64,000 nt of DNA from Daejeonella rubra (GTDB taxonomy: Bacteria; Bacteroidota; Bacteroidia; Sphingobacteriales; Sphingobacteriaceae). Shown here in pieces: positions 8,986-19,286 of the stretch; positions within the stretch are counted from its first letter, which is position 1, and the number at the start of each line of letters is the position of its first letter. The stretch covers positions 38,750-102,749 of the forward strand of contig NZ_FNHH01000014.1 of the NCBI RefSeq assembly GCF_900103545.1. Reading direction: 5' to 3'. The notes under the pieces are model-generated. The model was not told the DNA's origin. It saw only the letters and a program-made list of their open reading frames with translations, and did not search any database. Made by a program: the position numbers and the translations under genes.

Positions 8986-9945
8986 TTAAATAGTGTAGAA
9001 TTTGATGGCATTATCATGGAACATTTTCTTTTGTTCTCTGTAAGGCCTGTTTTTCACGATCTCCTTCAATATGCTGACCCATTCTTCGAGTTCACTGCTT
9101 TTCAGGCACCAGGGCCAGTCGCTTGCGAACATAACCCGGTCGGGGCCAAAAATGTCCAGACAATGATTGATTGCGGGAGCCAATGTTTCGGCAGTTTTAG
9201 GATAGCCTGATGTAATTGAAATGATGCCTGAAATTTTACAAACAACATTATTATTTGTCGCAACAGTTTTCATATCAGCGATCCATTGCCCGGCATCGTG
9301 ATTAGCTTTTCCAGCGGATATTGAAGAGTCAAAAAATGCTCTTGGATCTGCATTTCCACAATGATTTACAAGAAATTTTGTGCCGGGGCATTTCCTGATC
9401 AGATTTGCAACTGAAGGCAACCATGCTGGTGAAATGGTGAAATCAAGGCTCATATTTAGCTTGCCCAGCACTTCAATGTTTTTGATCAGCAGAGGGTCTT
9501 CCATGTCTGCTATTGAACGGAAACCATGTCTGATCCCTTTGATGTAGGGCGAACCCTTAAACTGTGAAATATAGGATTCAAACTCCGGGCTTTTCAGATC
9601 TGCACAAATAACAGCACCTACGGTTGGGTTAGACTTGTCTTTACACATCTCAATTGCATAAAGAGCTTCTTCATGGCGCCTGGCTGCAGGTACGGCAACT
9701 TCCATATATACAGCCTTAACCATATTGACATTGCGGGTTGCCTGCATATATGCGTTCATGTCATAATTGCCAGGTACCGGAGGGGATGTCCAGCCTTTGC
9801 CGAATCGAACCAGATCGGCCAGGTGCTGGTGGGTGTCGATAATGGGTATTTTTTTTAATGAGTTTGATGCGTACAATACAGAGCTTCCTCTGAGTGAAGC
9901 TATGGCTATGACAGATGCTGCTGCCAGAAACTTTTTTCTATTCAT
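8986..9945 (-). CDS. Exported amidohydrolase-2 family TIM-barrel hydrolase
   Basis: The 319-residue protein carries the amidohydrolase_2 metal motif IDTHQHL near residue 36, a later FLVNHCGN, and the terminal FASDWPWCL aspartate block. These are the metal and catalytic elements of the 2-pyrone-4,6-dicarboxylate lactonase / fuconolactonase group (COG3618). The N-terminus MNRKKFLAAASVIAIASL resembles a Tat or Sec signal, with RK in place of RR. Family members open sugar lactones or decarboxylate aromatic acids. Next to PQQ sugar dehydrogenases, which release lactones, a lactone hydrolase is the best guess. A member of the same operon as 6758-8959. Confidence 0.82.
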   Translation of the reverse strand: MNRKKFLAAASVIAIASLRGSSVLYASNSLKKIPIIDTHQHLADLVRFGKGWTSPPVPGNYDMNAYMQATRNVNMVKAVYMEVAVPAARRHEEALYAIEMCKDKSNPTVGAVICADLKSPEFESYISQFKGSPYIKGIRHGFRSIADMEDPLLIKNIEVLGKLNMSLDFTISPAWLPSVANLIRKCPGTKFLVNHCGNADPRAFFDSSISAGKANHDAGQWIADMKTVATNNNVVCKISGIISITSGYPKTAETLAPAINHCLDIFGPDRVMFASDWPWCLKSSELEEWVSILKEIVKNRPYREQKKMFHDNAIKFYTI

Positions 9946-10269
9946 TGAAATTCCTGATATAGTAACATTTGGTAATCCCGCTAAAATTTTAGAAAATCAT
10001 ATTTTTATGCCTGACAAATTAGAATTTTCAATTTAATAATTATTCCAATCATTTTACCGGTGGATTGTAAATATGGAGTATACCCTGGCTTTCTTTTTTG
10101 TAAGGTGTTTCTGAAAAAGGTCACCATACAATTCGCACTAATTAATATCAGGTTACCGAAAGCAAGAAGACTTTAGTCTTGCTTTTTAAATCCTCAAAAA
10201 TCAGTGTTGCTATCCCTGAAAATTACACCCGGATTGTTCACTTGCTCATTATTATTGATTCAATTTATC
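9946..10269. other. 324-bp intergenic region, with one hairpin
   Basis: No gene is apparent. The only structure noted is AGCAAGA (10161-10167) pairing with TCTTGCT (10177-10183), followed by a short T run on the plus strand. Since both flanking genes are on the minus strand, its orientation does not suit a terminator for the lactonase gene. It could stop antisense transcription. Confidence 0.4.
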
Positions 10270-11391
10270 TCAATCTATCGCAACAAATTTCAAACAAACC
10301 GGTTTATCAACTATGATCTTTTGTCCGCTTGGACTAATTAAGCCGGATTTCTTATTTCGTTTAAAAATCATTATTTCATTACTCGCACTGTTGCCAACCA
10401 GAAGAAAATTTCCACTGGGATCTATTACAAAATTCCGGGGTGTGTGAATATTAGTAGTTTGGCGACCTGCATATTTCAAAATGCCATTTTTGGCGATCGA
10501 ATAAATGACTATTTCATTAGCATCAGCCCGGTTTGATCCATATAAAAATTTACCATCCGGTGAGATATGGATATCAGCAGCTTCAACGCTTCCCTTAAAT
10601 TCAGATGAAAGCATTGATACGGTTTGCTTTGTTTCCAGTTTACCATCTTTATAATCAAAACCAACAATTGAAGCTCCCATTTCTAAAATAAGATAGGCAA
10701 ACCTTCCATTTGGGTGGAAAGTTAAGTGTCTTGGACCTCCGCCCTTACTGACACTTTTATAAGGGACCTTTGCTGGTATTAATGCTTGAGATGAAGCCGG
10801 ATTTATTTCATAAGTTTTCACCTGATCAATACCTAAATCTGCAGCAAGTAGATAGTGCCCATCAGGTGTTAAAACTGCAGCATGAGCATGTGGCTTCGAC
10901 TTAGAATCGGAGCTTGCTTCATGTTGTATCTTTTGTATGTCTGGATTTAGAGAACCGTTTTCTTCAACACGTATTGCAGCTATGCTACCTGAATCATAAT
11001 TGGCTGCGAATACCAATTCCTTTTTATCATTAACAGACACATAGCAAGGACCATCACCGCCTGAACTGACACTATTTAAAAAGCCAAGTTCACCGGTTTG
11101 GGCATTAAAGGAAAATGCCTGAATTGTTCCATTGTCAACTTCACTAACTGAATATAAATTCTTTCTGTCTTTACTGACCGCCAGATAAGATGGATTTCTG
11201 ATGCCGAGTGTTTTAGAACGAAAGCTCGATTGACCTGTTTTGGTGTTGAAACTATAAACATGAATGCCATTCGTTTTTTCCTTATTTGTATAGGTCCCTA
11301 CGATGAGATTATAGTCCTTTCCTTTTTTTGATTGTGCATTTGCCAATAGAGTAAGCGAAATAAAGACTGCGAATAAAGCTATAGTTCTCAT
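10270..11391 (-). CDS. Secreted lactonase-family seven-bladed propeller (6-phosphogluconolactonase-like)
   Basis: The 373-residue protein has a signal peptide (ISLTLLANAQ) and the YbhE/lactonase fold. Its repeated blades include NPSYLAVSKDRKNLYSVSE, GGDGPCYVSVNDKKELVFAA, KPHAHAAVLTPDGHYLLAAD, GGGPRHLTFHPNGRFAYLI and TPRNFVIDPSGNFLLVGN. The conserved His/Arg in PHAHA and GPRH are the residues expected around the lactone site. It would hydrolyse a sugar lactone in the periplasm, the product of the PQQ dehydrogenases nearby. It is a paralogue of the gene at 62644-63783. The export signal argues against a role in the cytoplasmic pentose phosphate pathway. Confidence 0.87.
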   Translation of the reverse strand: MRTIALFAVFISLTLLANAQSKKGKDYNLIVGTYTNKEKTNGIHVYSFNTKTGQSSFRSKTLGIRNPSYLAVSKDRKNLYSVSEVDNGTIQAFSFNAQTGELGFLNSVSSGGDGPCYVSVNDKKELVFAANYDSGSIAAIRVEENGSLNPDIQKIQHEASSDSKSKPHAHAAVLTPDGHYLLAADLGIDQVKTYEINPASSQALIPAKVPYKSVSKGGGPRHLTFHPNGRFAYLILEMGASIVGFDYKDGKLETKQTVSMLSSEFKGSVEAADIHISPDGKFLYGSNRADANEIVIYSIAKNGILKYAGRQTTNIHTPRNFVIDPSGNFLLVGNSASNEIMIFKRNKKSGLISPSGQKIIVDKPVCLKFVAID

Positions 11392-11481
11392 GTATTCAGG
11401 ATTTTTATTTCAAATTATAACAGATTTACTTTAATGTTTTAACCTGTTTTCTTTAATCTCAAATTAATAATTAAAATAACG

Positions 11482-12234
11482 CTATTGAAATTTTAGTGTT
11501 CCAAAATATTGGGGCAAATGAAATTGTGGTTTTGGATGATTGATAGGCGACCATGTTGCATAATGCGGGTTGGAAGTGATTTCGGCTATTTTATAGAAGT
11601 TAGCTTTCCAGATTACACCTTTTTTGGGTCGGCTGATTTTTGAATAATTTTCGAGCATATCAAGTGGTATTCTATATTCTACTGTCCAGGTAAGTGGTCC
11701 CGAAATTTCGGGATCCACTATTTTGGGTAAGGAATGTCCAATTTCTATCTTTTTTATATCCTCAGGAACAGGTTTAGGGCCAATGCGCGGGTTGGGATTG
11801 TATTCAAGAAGTGGTGTGCCCCCGCAATTAACTTCCAGATTAAAAAAATTTAAGGGGAATTCAGTATTTGGAGAAAAGAAGAATTCTACAGCAGAATCTT
11901 TCCAGACAGGACCATTAATTTCAGTTGTTATACTTCTGACATTTCGATCCTGAACACGAAAAATAACATAAGCATTTTCTGAATCATACATCATTTTTGC
12001 CTGTACCAATGGGCGAAATTCAGGTTCCATACGAATGAAATTTATAATCTCAATTGATTTAACTTTCTTCCATTCATGTTTATCCCAATTCCCATCTATT
12101 TTAATTGCATGCTTCAGTCTTACTATATTGTAGACCGGTGGGAATGTTCCTGGATTCGGCCTTTTTTCCTGAGCAATTGTATTAAAACCTGCAAATAAGA
12201 TAATTATGCCTGTTACAGCTTTACTGAGCCTCAT
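11482..12234 (-). CDS. Secreted CBM9-like carbohydrate-binding protein
   Basis: The chosen start is the ATG at 12234 (MRLSKAVTGIIILFAGF), because it yields a proper signal peptide ending at NTIAQ. The frame is open upstream to 12333, but that extension overlaps the neighbouring gene and has no signal character. The mature part, about 225 residues, matches the family-9 carbohydrate-binding module: IKIDGNWDKHEWKKVKSIE, MMYDSENAYVIFRVQDRNV, WKDSAVEFFFSP and the late GVIWKANFYKI. Such single-domain proteins bind sugars, or are accessory to PQQ enzymes in Bacteroidota. No catalytic residues are evident. It lies just downstream of the sorbosone dehydrogenase gene. Confidence 0.8.
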   Translation of the reverse strand: MRLSKAVTGIIILFAGFNTIAQEKRPNPGTFPPVYNIVRLKHAIKIDGNWDKHEWKKVKSIEIINFIRMEPEFRPLVQAKMMYDSENAYVIFRVQDRNVRSITTEINGPVWKDSAVEFFFSPNTEFPLNFFNLEVNCGGTPLLEYNPNPRIGPKPVPEDIKKIEIGHSLPKIVDPEISGPLTWTVEYRIPLDMLENYSKISRPKKGVIWKANFYKIAEITSNPHYATWSPINHPKPQFHLPQYFGTLKFQ

Positions 12235-12304
12235 GCATGTTTGATTGATGCAAATTTTGCATATAACTATTTGTAATAATCCCGGCTTTATCTTTACCAC
12301 AACA

Positions 12305-14098
12305 CTATTTTTTCTTCCCGGAATTTCTGACAATGCTTACATCTGAGCTCGAAATTACACTGGCTTTATTCCCAAAATTTTGACGGATATAGGTTGCAAT
12401 CGATGCAATTGCATGATCGTCTAAAAATCCTGAATGTGCAGGCATCAATCCATCCCATTTTTGTCCGTTAACTTTAATTTCCCCCTGCAATCCATTTAAT
12501 ATTGCACCAAGAAGCCTTGTTTTATCACCGGTAACCCAATCTGAGCCCGCCAGTGGAGGGAAACGGTTATTATCTCCTTTGCCGTCTTTCTGATGACAAT
12601 TTGCACAATAGGTATTAAATAGTATACCACCTGCCAGCATATCGCCACTTGGGAGTTTGTCTTTGATTACATCAGGCTCTTTAATGTAAGATCTACTTTT
12701 ACGTTTTTCCATTTTGGCCAACTGGGCTTCTCCGAAATTCTCCTTATCGCCTTTGTACATGATCCGCCATATTTTTCCCTTATTGGACTCAGAAATATAC
12801 AGAGATCCATCCGGTCCTGTTGATAATCCCATTGGTCTGTAAACAGCATCACTGGTATTCACTACAGTATCTACTCCTGTAAAGCCATCTGCAAAAATTT
12901 CTATTTCACCCTTTGCTTTTCCATTCTCAAATGGAACAAAACAAACGATATAACCAGCCTGAGGGTAAGGGGAACGGTCTGTTGAACCATGAAGTGCGAC
13001 AAAGGCTCCCTGCTTGTATCTTTCAGGGAATTGATTTCCCTGATAAAACATGACATCCATCGGTGCCCAATGACCAGGAAAGCCTATAACAGGCACATCA
13101 AATTCAGCAGCTCTGCCAATTATTTTACCATCTCCGCCATAACCCGGCTGCAAAACATTCTTCTTTAACAAGTGATCATAATAAGCATATGGCCAGCCAA
13201 AATCAGATCCTTCCGTTACTTTTAATAGTGGTTCTGATGGAAGTACAGCACCTTGCCATGCAGTGTAAAGGTTTGGATAAATTGTATGAAAATTATCAAT
13301 GCCATTCATCACAGCATATAGATTATTATCCAGTGGGCTCCAGGTCATTCCAACTACACTTCTGATACCAGTGGCAAATTTATAACCATCCTTTTGAGTC
13401 TGGTTATTCTTATTTGCATCGAATCGCCAGATACCAGCGTGATTTATCCGTTCCGGTGATGGGTCTAAGCCTTTGCCACCCGGTATGCCGATAGGGCCAT
13501 ATTTGCTGATATCCTGTCCGGCATCAGAAGGGGCTCCAAATGGAACATACATATATCCTTTGCTATCAAAAGCTAAAGGTTTTGTTGTATGCCAGTTCTT
13601 TGCCACATTAGTGTCCAGATCAGTAAGGATCACTTCGGTCTTGCTGGTAGGAACCAGCTCTCCGGGTTTCAATTTATTTCTCAATACCTGATTAACGGTA
13701 CTGGTGTATAAATAACCATTGTGAATAGTAACACCAACTGCAGAGCTGCCAACATCTTTATAATCGCCAAAATAGATGATAGAATCAGCCTTTCCATCAT
13801 TATCTAAATCACGTAAACCAACGGTCCCTCCAGAACGATCCATTGCACGGTTGAAAGTCAATTTGACATAAATGTCTCCATTATCGTTGACTGCTAAATG
13901 CCTGGCCTTACCAATGCTATCTACAACAACTAATGCTTCAAAATTATCTGGTAAAAAGAGACCGCCATTATCAGCATCTCCTTTCGGGGAATTTTTGAAA
14001 TTTTCGCATGAGCTGAACAGAATAATTAACAGCAAGGTGCTTGTTATATGATGCCGGGGATTTAAAATTTTAATAAAGAATTGATTTAGAAAGTTCAT
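12305..14098 (-). CDS. PQQ-dependent sorbosone-type dehydrogenase with C-terminal cytochrome c, lipoprotein
   Basis: The 597-residue protein begins with a lipoprotein signal (LLIILFSSC). The propeller, residues about 45-450, shows GKARHLAVNDNGDIYVKL, ATGIRSVVGMTWSPLDNNLY, EGSDFGWPYAYYD and YRPMGLSTGPDGSLYISESN, all typical of L-sorbosone/GSDH dehydrogenases. A cytochrome c domain with CANCHQKDGKGD and Met ligand GLMPAHS follows at about 490-580. It should oxidise a sugar aldehyde or aldose in the periplasm and hand electrons to the respiratory chain through the haem. It is the first enzyme gene after the SusD gene in this block, separated from it by a strong hairpin. Confidence 0.88.
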   Translation of the reverse strand: MNFLNQFFIKILNPRHHITSTLLLIILFSSCENFKNSPKGDADNGGLFLPDNFEALVVVDSIGKARHLAVNDNGDIYVKLTFNRAMDRSGGTVGLRDLDNDGKADSIIYFGDYKDVGSSAVGVTIHNGYLYTSTVNQVLRNKLKPGELVPTSKTEVILTDLDTNVAKNWHTTKPLAFDSKGYMYVPFGAPSDAGQDISKYGPIGIPGGKGLDPSPERINHAGIWRFDANKNNQTQKDGYKFATGIRSVVGMTWSPLDNNLYAVMNGIDNFHTIYPNLYTAWQGAVLPSEPLLKVTEGSDFGWPYAYYDHLLKKNVLQPGYGGDGKIIGRAAEFDVPVIGFPGHWAPMDVMFYQGNQFPERYKQGAFVALHGSTDRSPYPQAGYIVCFVPFENGKAKGEIEIFADGFTGVDTVVNTSDAVYRPMGLSTGPDGSLYISESNKGKIWRIMYKGDKENFGEAQLAKMEKRKSRSYIKEPDVIKDKLPSGDMLAGGILFNTYCANCHQKDGKGDNNRFPPLAGSDWVTGDKTRLLGAILNGLQGEIKVNGQKWDGLMPAHSGFLDDHAIASIATYIRQNFGNKASVISSSDVSIVRNSGKKK

Positions 14099-14190
14099 TT
14101 TGACATTGATTAAATGTAATTGAAATGAAGACCGGAGTTCATACCCGGGATTTCAGAGTGAAATATGATGCGGGAAAGCAGTCAATTTTT

Positions 14191-14228
14191 AATTCATCCC
14201 GGACATTTTAAAACATCCGGGATGAATT
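14191..14228 (-). terminator. Strong hairpin just after susD (block A)
   Basis: A perfect 13-bp stem, AATTCATCCCGGA with TCCGGGATGAATT and a 12-nt loop, lies 13 bp beyond the SusD stop. There is no clear U-tract on the minus strand, so it may be an attenuator or an mRNA 3'-stabilising hairpin between susCD and the downstream enzyme genes. Confidence 0.6.
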
Positions 14229-14240
14229 AAGGGTTTTAAT

Positions 14241-15803
14241 TTAATGTTTTACATCCCACCATAATCTTGTGGCAGCGTTATCCGGGCCACCTAATAAGGC
14301 TTCTGCTGCTTTTACTGCAGCTGCATTTCTGTCTCTGTCATAATTCAGGAATGGGATACGTCGGATGATCTTGTTGGCAGGGACATCAGGATTATCTGAA
14401 TGTACCAGGGGATATAATTTAGGATACCCTGAACGTCTGATAGATGCCCATGCTTCATGTCCTTCAGGAAATAGTGCGATCCATTTTTGGGTAAGTATTT
14501 GTTCACGTTGTTTCTCAGGAACAGAAGAGAACTTTACCGGGATGTCCGTCAGTGCGGGTGTATTGAAGTACCCGCCCGGAGCTTTAGGTAAATTTGTGCT
14601 TTTTATATAACTATTAATCGTTGCATTATCAGTTATTCCCCATGTTCTTAGCGACATTTCTATTCCTTTTTCATACAATGCTTCGGCAGCGCCTCCCATA
14701 TTCCATCCATTTAATGCACCTTCAGCACGCAGAAAATATGCTTCTGCTGAGTACATCACGGTTGAAGGTGTTTTAAACATACTACCTGGAAGAAGAGCAT
14801 CACTTGGCCCCGAGGTATTATCAGGGTCATTTGCCGGTGCAACAATTTCTGCTACATTCATTCCATTTCTTACCCCGGCATATTTACCGGTATTCACAGA
14901 CGGAGCCCAAAATTTGCTCATTCTTGGATCGTCATAACCGCCTAAAACACTTTCCATTGTAGAACTCATTCTGAATTCATTCCAACCTGATTGTCTGTTA
15001 TATCCGTTATAATTCACACCACCAACTTTTAGATAGGCGTCGTCACTTAATTCAGCCATTGTTCCACCTGCCACAGCAGCTTCTGCTTCAAGTTTTGCCA
15101 TTGCCGGTTCTACATCGGATATTCTTAAGGCCAAGCGTAAACGCAAAGTATTCGCGAACCTCACCCATTTTCTATTATCACCATTGTAAATCACATCCTT
15201 GTCTCCATAAGATGGTTGAGCTATATTGGCATTGAGTACATCAGTTGCTTCTTTTAGTTCTTTAAAAAGATCCAAATAAATACTTTTTTGAGAATCATAA
15301 GATACTACAGTACTATCTGATCCAATTTTTGAGTAAGGAATAGGGCCGTAGTAATCAGTAGCACGATGCATTACAAATACCTTCCAGATCCGTGCAATTG
15401 AATTTAGTGCCTTTGTTTCAGGTGTTTTTGTTTCCTTTAAAATCGACATTAGCGGGGGTAAGGATTTAGTATAAGTAGCTATCCATTGTTCCTGAATCCA
15501 CTCTTGAGCAATGTTGTATCGATCTGTGGGGTCAAATGTTGCAGTAATAGCAGAATATTGAGCAAACAAATCGGCAAAAAAGCCTTGTGCATACTGATAT
15601 TCAGAAGATGATCTGCCGGAATACATACCCATGTATTGAGCATTTGTAAATAATCCCTTCACATCACCAGAGTTTAACGTAGTTAATCTGGTTGGATCTG
15701 TATTTAATTCCGAATAATTTTTAGTGCATCCGGAGCCAATAGTCAGGATCACTAAACTTAAGCAGAGGTATACTCTGAAATGTGTTAATATTTGATGTTT
15801 CAT
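14241..15803 (-). CDS. SusD/RagB-family nutrient-binding outer-membrane lipoprotein (SusD-like_2)
   Basis: The 520-residue protein has a lipobox (LTIGSGC) and the SusD-like_2 pattern. This comprises ELNTDPTRLT at the mature N-terminus, the TPR-rich helical core (RATDYYGPIPYSKIG, WVRFANTLRLRLALRISD), and a C-terminal stretch with EQILTQKWIALFPEGHEAWA. It forms the lid of the TonB-dependent SusC transporter and captures the oligosaccharide or other ligand at the cell surface. It follows the SusC gene directly, with a 45-bp gap. The ligand is not predictable, but the neighbouring oxidases point to a sugar or glycoside. Confidence 0.95.
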   Translation of the reverse strand: MKHQILTHFRVYLCLSLVILTIGSGCTKNYSELNTDPTRLTTLNSGDVKGLFTNAQYMGMYSGRSSSEYQYAQGFFADLFAQYSAITATFDPTDRYNIAQEWIQEQWIATYTKSLPPLMSILKETKTPETKALNSIARIWKVFVMHRATDYYGPIPYSKIGSDSTVVSYDSQKSIYLDLFKELKEATDVLNANIAQPSYGDKDVIYNGDNRKWVRFANTLRLRLALRISDVEPAMAKLEAEAAVAGGTMAELSDDAYLKVGGVNYNGYNRQSGWNEFRMSSTMESVLGGYDDPRMSKFWAPSVNTGKYAGVRNGMNVAEIVAPANDPDNTSGPSDALLPGSMFKTPSTVMYSAEAYFLRAEGALNGWNMGGAAEALYEKGIEMSLRTWGITDNATINSYIKSTNLPKAPGGYFNTPALTDIPVKFSSVPEKQREQILTQKWIALFPEGHEAWASIRRSGYPKLYPLVHSDNPDVPANKIIRRIPFLNYDRDRNAAAVKAAEALLGGPDNAATRLWWDVKH

Positions 15804-15848
15804 TTCGTGCGTTTTTAATAATTTTTTATCAAAAGAGGAATTAGATTG

Positions 15849-18800
15849 TCAAAATGACACTTTCAGGTTCAGACCAAAATTACGTGTTGTAGGTAAAGCT
15901 GCATATTCTAAACCTCCGCCATTTAACCCTCTGGTTACCTCCGGATCTATTGGTGCATCTTTTTTGAAGAAAAATAAATTCCTTCCAACCAATGATAATT
16001 TTGCACTTTTTATAAACGAATATTTACTTATTAATTTATCACTAAGTCGATATCCTAATGTAAATTCACGCAATCTGGTATTCGTTGACGAATAACTGTA
16101 AAAACCTGCAGAGGGGTATCTGCCTCCTATTAATCCAAAATATTTTTGTGAAGCTACAGCAGTTGTATTTTTTGATCCGTCTTGTCTGTATGCATCCAGC
16201 ACTATACCTCCTTCACGACCTAATAGAGAATTCTTTGAATGGCCATAGGCATCAATAAGTGCCTGAGTACCACCAATGACAGTCCCTCCTTGTCTGTGGT
16301 CAATTAAAAAACTCATGGAAAAATTCTTGAAAGAAAATTCATTTGAAAAACCGAGCATATAATCAGGGTTATAGTTTCCAACAAATTGATCCAGACCGTC
16401 TGTTAAAATTGGTGTGCCGTCATCTTCAACGAGTTTTCGTCCCTGAGCATCTTCTTTCCAGCCTCTGACATACATGTCGCCATAGCTGCTGCCTTCATCA
16501 ACTTTGATCAGATAAACATTATCACCCTCACCAATAACAATTGACTTTATCGTTTCGGTAAGTTCTTTTACCTTATTGATATTTTTAGAGTAATTTAATC
16601 CCATATCCCACCTGAAATTCTTCCCTGCTATTGGAGAAATATTTGCAACAAGCTCAACTCCATGATTTTGAATTAATCCGGCATTAATATATTTCTGGTC
16701 AAATAATGAGGCTGCCGGTAATCCAATTAATAAAAGTTGATTCTTGGTTTGGGTATTGTAATAGGTAAAATTCAGACCTACACGGTTATTGAAAAATTTC
16801 CAGTCTAATCCGGCTTCATAAGAAGTTGTTATTTCAGGCTTGTAAGTGCCCAATGATTGAATATTAGGTGTAATAATTGCACCTCCAATACCTACTGAGT
16901 AATAGTTTCGATCAAGATATTGAGTTCCACCATAACCTGAATTGGCCATAGTCAGGCTAGCCTTTCCATATGATATCCATGATGGTAATTTTATCATGTC
17001 TGATACAATTGCGGATAAACCAACTGATGGATAAAAGTAAGATTGGCTTGCTTCTGGCAATGCGGATGACCAGTCATTTCTTGCTGTGACATCTAAATAC
17101 AGATAGTTATTATATGCAAGAGTTGCTGTACCGTATAGTGATTGAACACGAGGGGTTCTTCCGTCAGCTGTCGTAAAGAACGGCGACCTCGCATTATGCA
17201 TGTAGAAAAAATTTGGTTTATTTAAGCCATTTGCGCTACCGGAAATGCTTTCATATTTACTCTCCTGTAAAGAAGCTCCTAAATTCCCTGTAACATCGAA
17301 TTTTTTTCCAATGTTGCGCTTAAATGATAATAAGGCATCTACATTGATTCCCTGACTTCTGGTTGTGCCATAATCATAGTTCGATCCAACCTGGCTAAAG
17401 TATGAATCTGCATATACTTTCCTATTGTTGTTTTGAATGGTCTTGTCAATACTTCCACGAACCTGAAGATTTAGCCAATCATTAAATTCATATTTTGCTG
17501 AAACTAAACCAAGAATACGGTCCCGTTTTTGAAAATAATTTATTCTGTTTAATGCCCAATATGGATTTACAAGTACTGAAGATCCAGGTAACCAATAGCT
17601 TTGTTTTTCAGTACCTGTATTATCAATATAGGAGTAGTTTTTCATTTCATCCAAAGGAATAGATGTAGGGGCGCTAAAAATTGATGGCAATACATAGTTT
17701 CCTCCTCCACCGGGGACGGGTCTATTATCTACATCTTCGTAGATATAACTCATCTTTGTAGATACTGAAAGTTTGGATGAGATATTGTTGTCAGTTTTAA
17801 GGTCTACATTATGTCTTGTTAAATCATTGTTTGTCAAGATACCCTGTGCCATTGTATTCCCATAAGAGAAATAGGTCTGCATTTTTTCACTACCTCCACT
17901 AATACTGAGTGTATTGTTTAATGTTTGGCCGGTTCTGAAAAAATTCTTTAGATTATCTGGCTGCCCCTGTAATGGCACACTTTTCCCATTCCAAAGAGTA
18001 ACATTTTGTCCTGTAGCTTTTGGCCCCCAGCTACGCTCAGAATTCGAGCCGTAAATACCAGCATCTCCCTGACCATATTCATATTGTAATTCTGGCAGTA
18101 CTGACGCTTGATCCAGACCCAGACCACTAATGAAGTTAACGACTGTTTGATTTGCTTTTCCTCTTTTGGTGGTGATAATAATGGCTCCATTTTGCCCCTG
18201 ACTGCCATATAAAGCTGCCGCTGATGCTCCTTTCAGGATAGTCATACTTTCAACTTCATCCGAATTAAGCATTCCAACGTTCCCACTTAAAGGGACACCA
18301 TCAATAACATATAAAGGTTGATTACTATTGGTAATAGAACGATTTCCGCGTATCAAAACCTTAGAATCTCCACCCGGACCGGTCGCATCTTTGGTTATTG
18401 TAACACCGGCAACTTTTCCCTGAAGTGAATTAATTAAGTTAGTCTCTTTTGCTTCATTCATTTTGTCGCCTTTGATGTTTTGAACAGCATAAGTCAACGA
18501 TTTGGCTTCCCTTTCAATACCAAGTGCAGTTACTACAATTTCTCCTAAGACCTGTAGATCTTCACGTAATGTTACATTTAATGTAGTTCTGCCATTAACA
18601 GCAACTTCCTGGGATATATATCCTACATAACTGAAAACCAAAATGTCAGCATCAGACACATTTAGTGTATAATTTCCCTGTAAATCAGTCGCTGTACCCA
18701 GTGCGGAACCTTTGACACGTACACTCACCCCAGGAAGTGACTCCCCTTTTGAGTCGATAACCTGCCCTTTTATGATAATTGGCGGAGCTTCTGCAATCAT

Positions 18801-19199
18801 TGGGGTTAGATCTGTAATCTTCGGTTGCTGAAAGAGTAGAGGTTTTCTTTTAACAATTACAATGTTGTCATTAATTGTATAAGTCAGCGGCTGATCTGTG
18901 AAGCAGCGGTTAAGTACACTTTCAACCGTTGAGTTTTTGAATTTTACATCCACAGGTTTTGCTTCTTTCAGCATCGCTGCGTCATACACAAATTCATATT
19001 TACTTTGGCTGCTTATTGACCAGAATATCTGTTCAAGAGTAGCGTCTTTCTGAGATAAAGTAATCTTTTGGGCATACCCTGCAGCACTGGCCTGGAGTAT
19101 GGTAAAGATCATTAAAACAATAGAAAGTTTCATAATCAGAAGTAGTTTATAGGCGGTGGAATATTGCACACTGCATATCCTATGAGAAGGAATTTTCAT
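15849..19199 (-). CDS. SusC/RagA TonB-linked outer-membrane transporter with N-terminal STN domain
   Basis: The 1116-residue protein has a signal peptide (to about residue 43) and an STN secretin/TonB signalling domain at about 45-118. A carboxypeptidase-regulatory-like domain at about 142-225 includes SKGESLPGVSVRVKGSALGT. The plug spans about 230-345 with VTALGIEREAK and SNQPLYVIDGVPL, and a 22-strand barrel follows, ending in GLNLKVSF. The STN domain indicates signalling to the FecR anti-sigma protein encoded immediately upstream (19342-20493). It imports large nutrients together with the SusD partner. Length and domain order are normal for STN-bearing SusC proteins. Confidence 0.96.
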   Translation of the reverse strand: MKIPSHRICSVQYSTAYKLLLIMKLSIVLMIFTILQASAAGYAQKITLSQKDATLEQIFWSISSQSKYEFVYDAAMLKEAKPVDVKFKNSTVESVLNRCFTDQPLTYTINDNIVIVKRKPLLFQQPKITDLTPMIAEAPPIIIKGQVIDSKGESLPGVSVRVKGSALGTATDLQGNYTLNVSDADILVFSYVGYISQEVAVNGRTTLNVTLREDLQVLGEIVVTALGIEREAKSLTYAVQNIKGDKMNEAKETNLINSLQGKVAGVTITKDATGPGGDSKVLIRGNRSITNSNQPLYVIDGVPLSGNVGMLNSDEVESMTILKGASAAALYGSQGQNGAIIITTKRGKANQTVVNFISGLGLDQASVLPELQYEYGQGDAGIYGSNSERSWGPKATGQNVTLWNGKSVPLQGQPDNLKNFFRTGQTLNNTLSISGGSEKMQTYFSYGNTMAQGILTNNDLTRHNVDLKTDNNISSKLSVSTKMSYIYEDVDNRPVPGGGGNYVLPSIFSAPTSIPLDEMKNYSYIDNTGTEKQSYWLPGSSVLVNPYWALNRINYFQKRDRILGLVSAKYEFNDWLNLQVRGSIDKTIQNNNRKVYADSYFSQVGSNYDYGTTRSQGINVDALLSFKRNIGKKFDVTGNLGASLQESKYESISGSANGLNKPNFFYMHNARSPFFTTADGRTPRVQSLYGTATLAYNNYLYLDVTARNDWSSALPEASQSYFYPSVGLSAIVSDMIKLPSWISYGKASLTMANSGYGGTQYLDRNYYSVGIGGAIITPNIQSLGTYKPEITTSYEAGLDWKFFNNRVGLNFTYYNTQTKNQLLLIGLPAASLFDQKYINAGLIQNHGVELVANISPIAGKNFRWDMGLNYSKNINKVKELTETIKSIVIGEGDNVYLIKVDEGSSYGDMYVRGWKEDAQGRKLVEDDGTPILTDGLDQFVGNYNPDYMLGFSNEFSFKNFSMSFLIDHRQGGTVIGGTQALIDAYGHSKNSLLGREGGIVLDAYRQDGSKNTTAVASQKYFGLIGGRYPSAGFYSYSSTNTRLREFTLGYRLSDKLISKYSFIKSAKLSLVGRNLFFFKKDAPIDPEVTRGLNGGGLEYAALPTTRNFGLNLKVSF

Positions 19200-19286
19200 A
19201 CATTTGTATCGTTTAGGTTTATAAGTTTGTCGATATCACGTTATTTATAAGCGGGTAGGCCTGAAACTGTCCCAAAGACAGATTTG

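Noticed and set aside
10161..10183. Rho-independent terminator
   Set aside because: The T run follows the hairpin on the plus strand, while both neighbouring genes are on the minus strand; kept only as a note on the intergenic region.
12235..12333. Longer N-terminus for the CBM9-like protein
   Set aside because: The extension overlaps the upstream dehydrogenase gene and would bury the signal peptide that starts at 12234.
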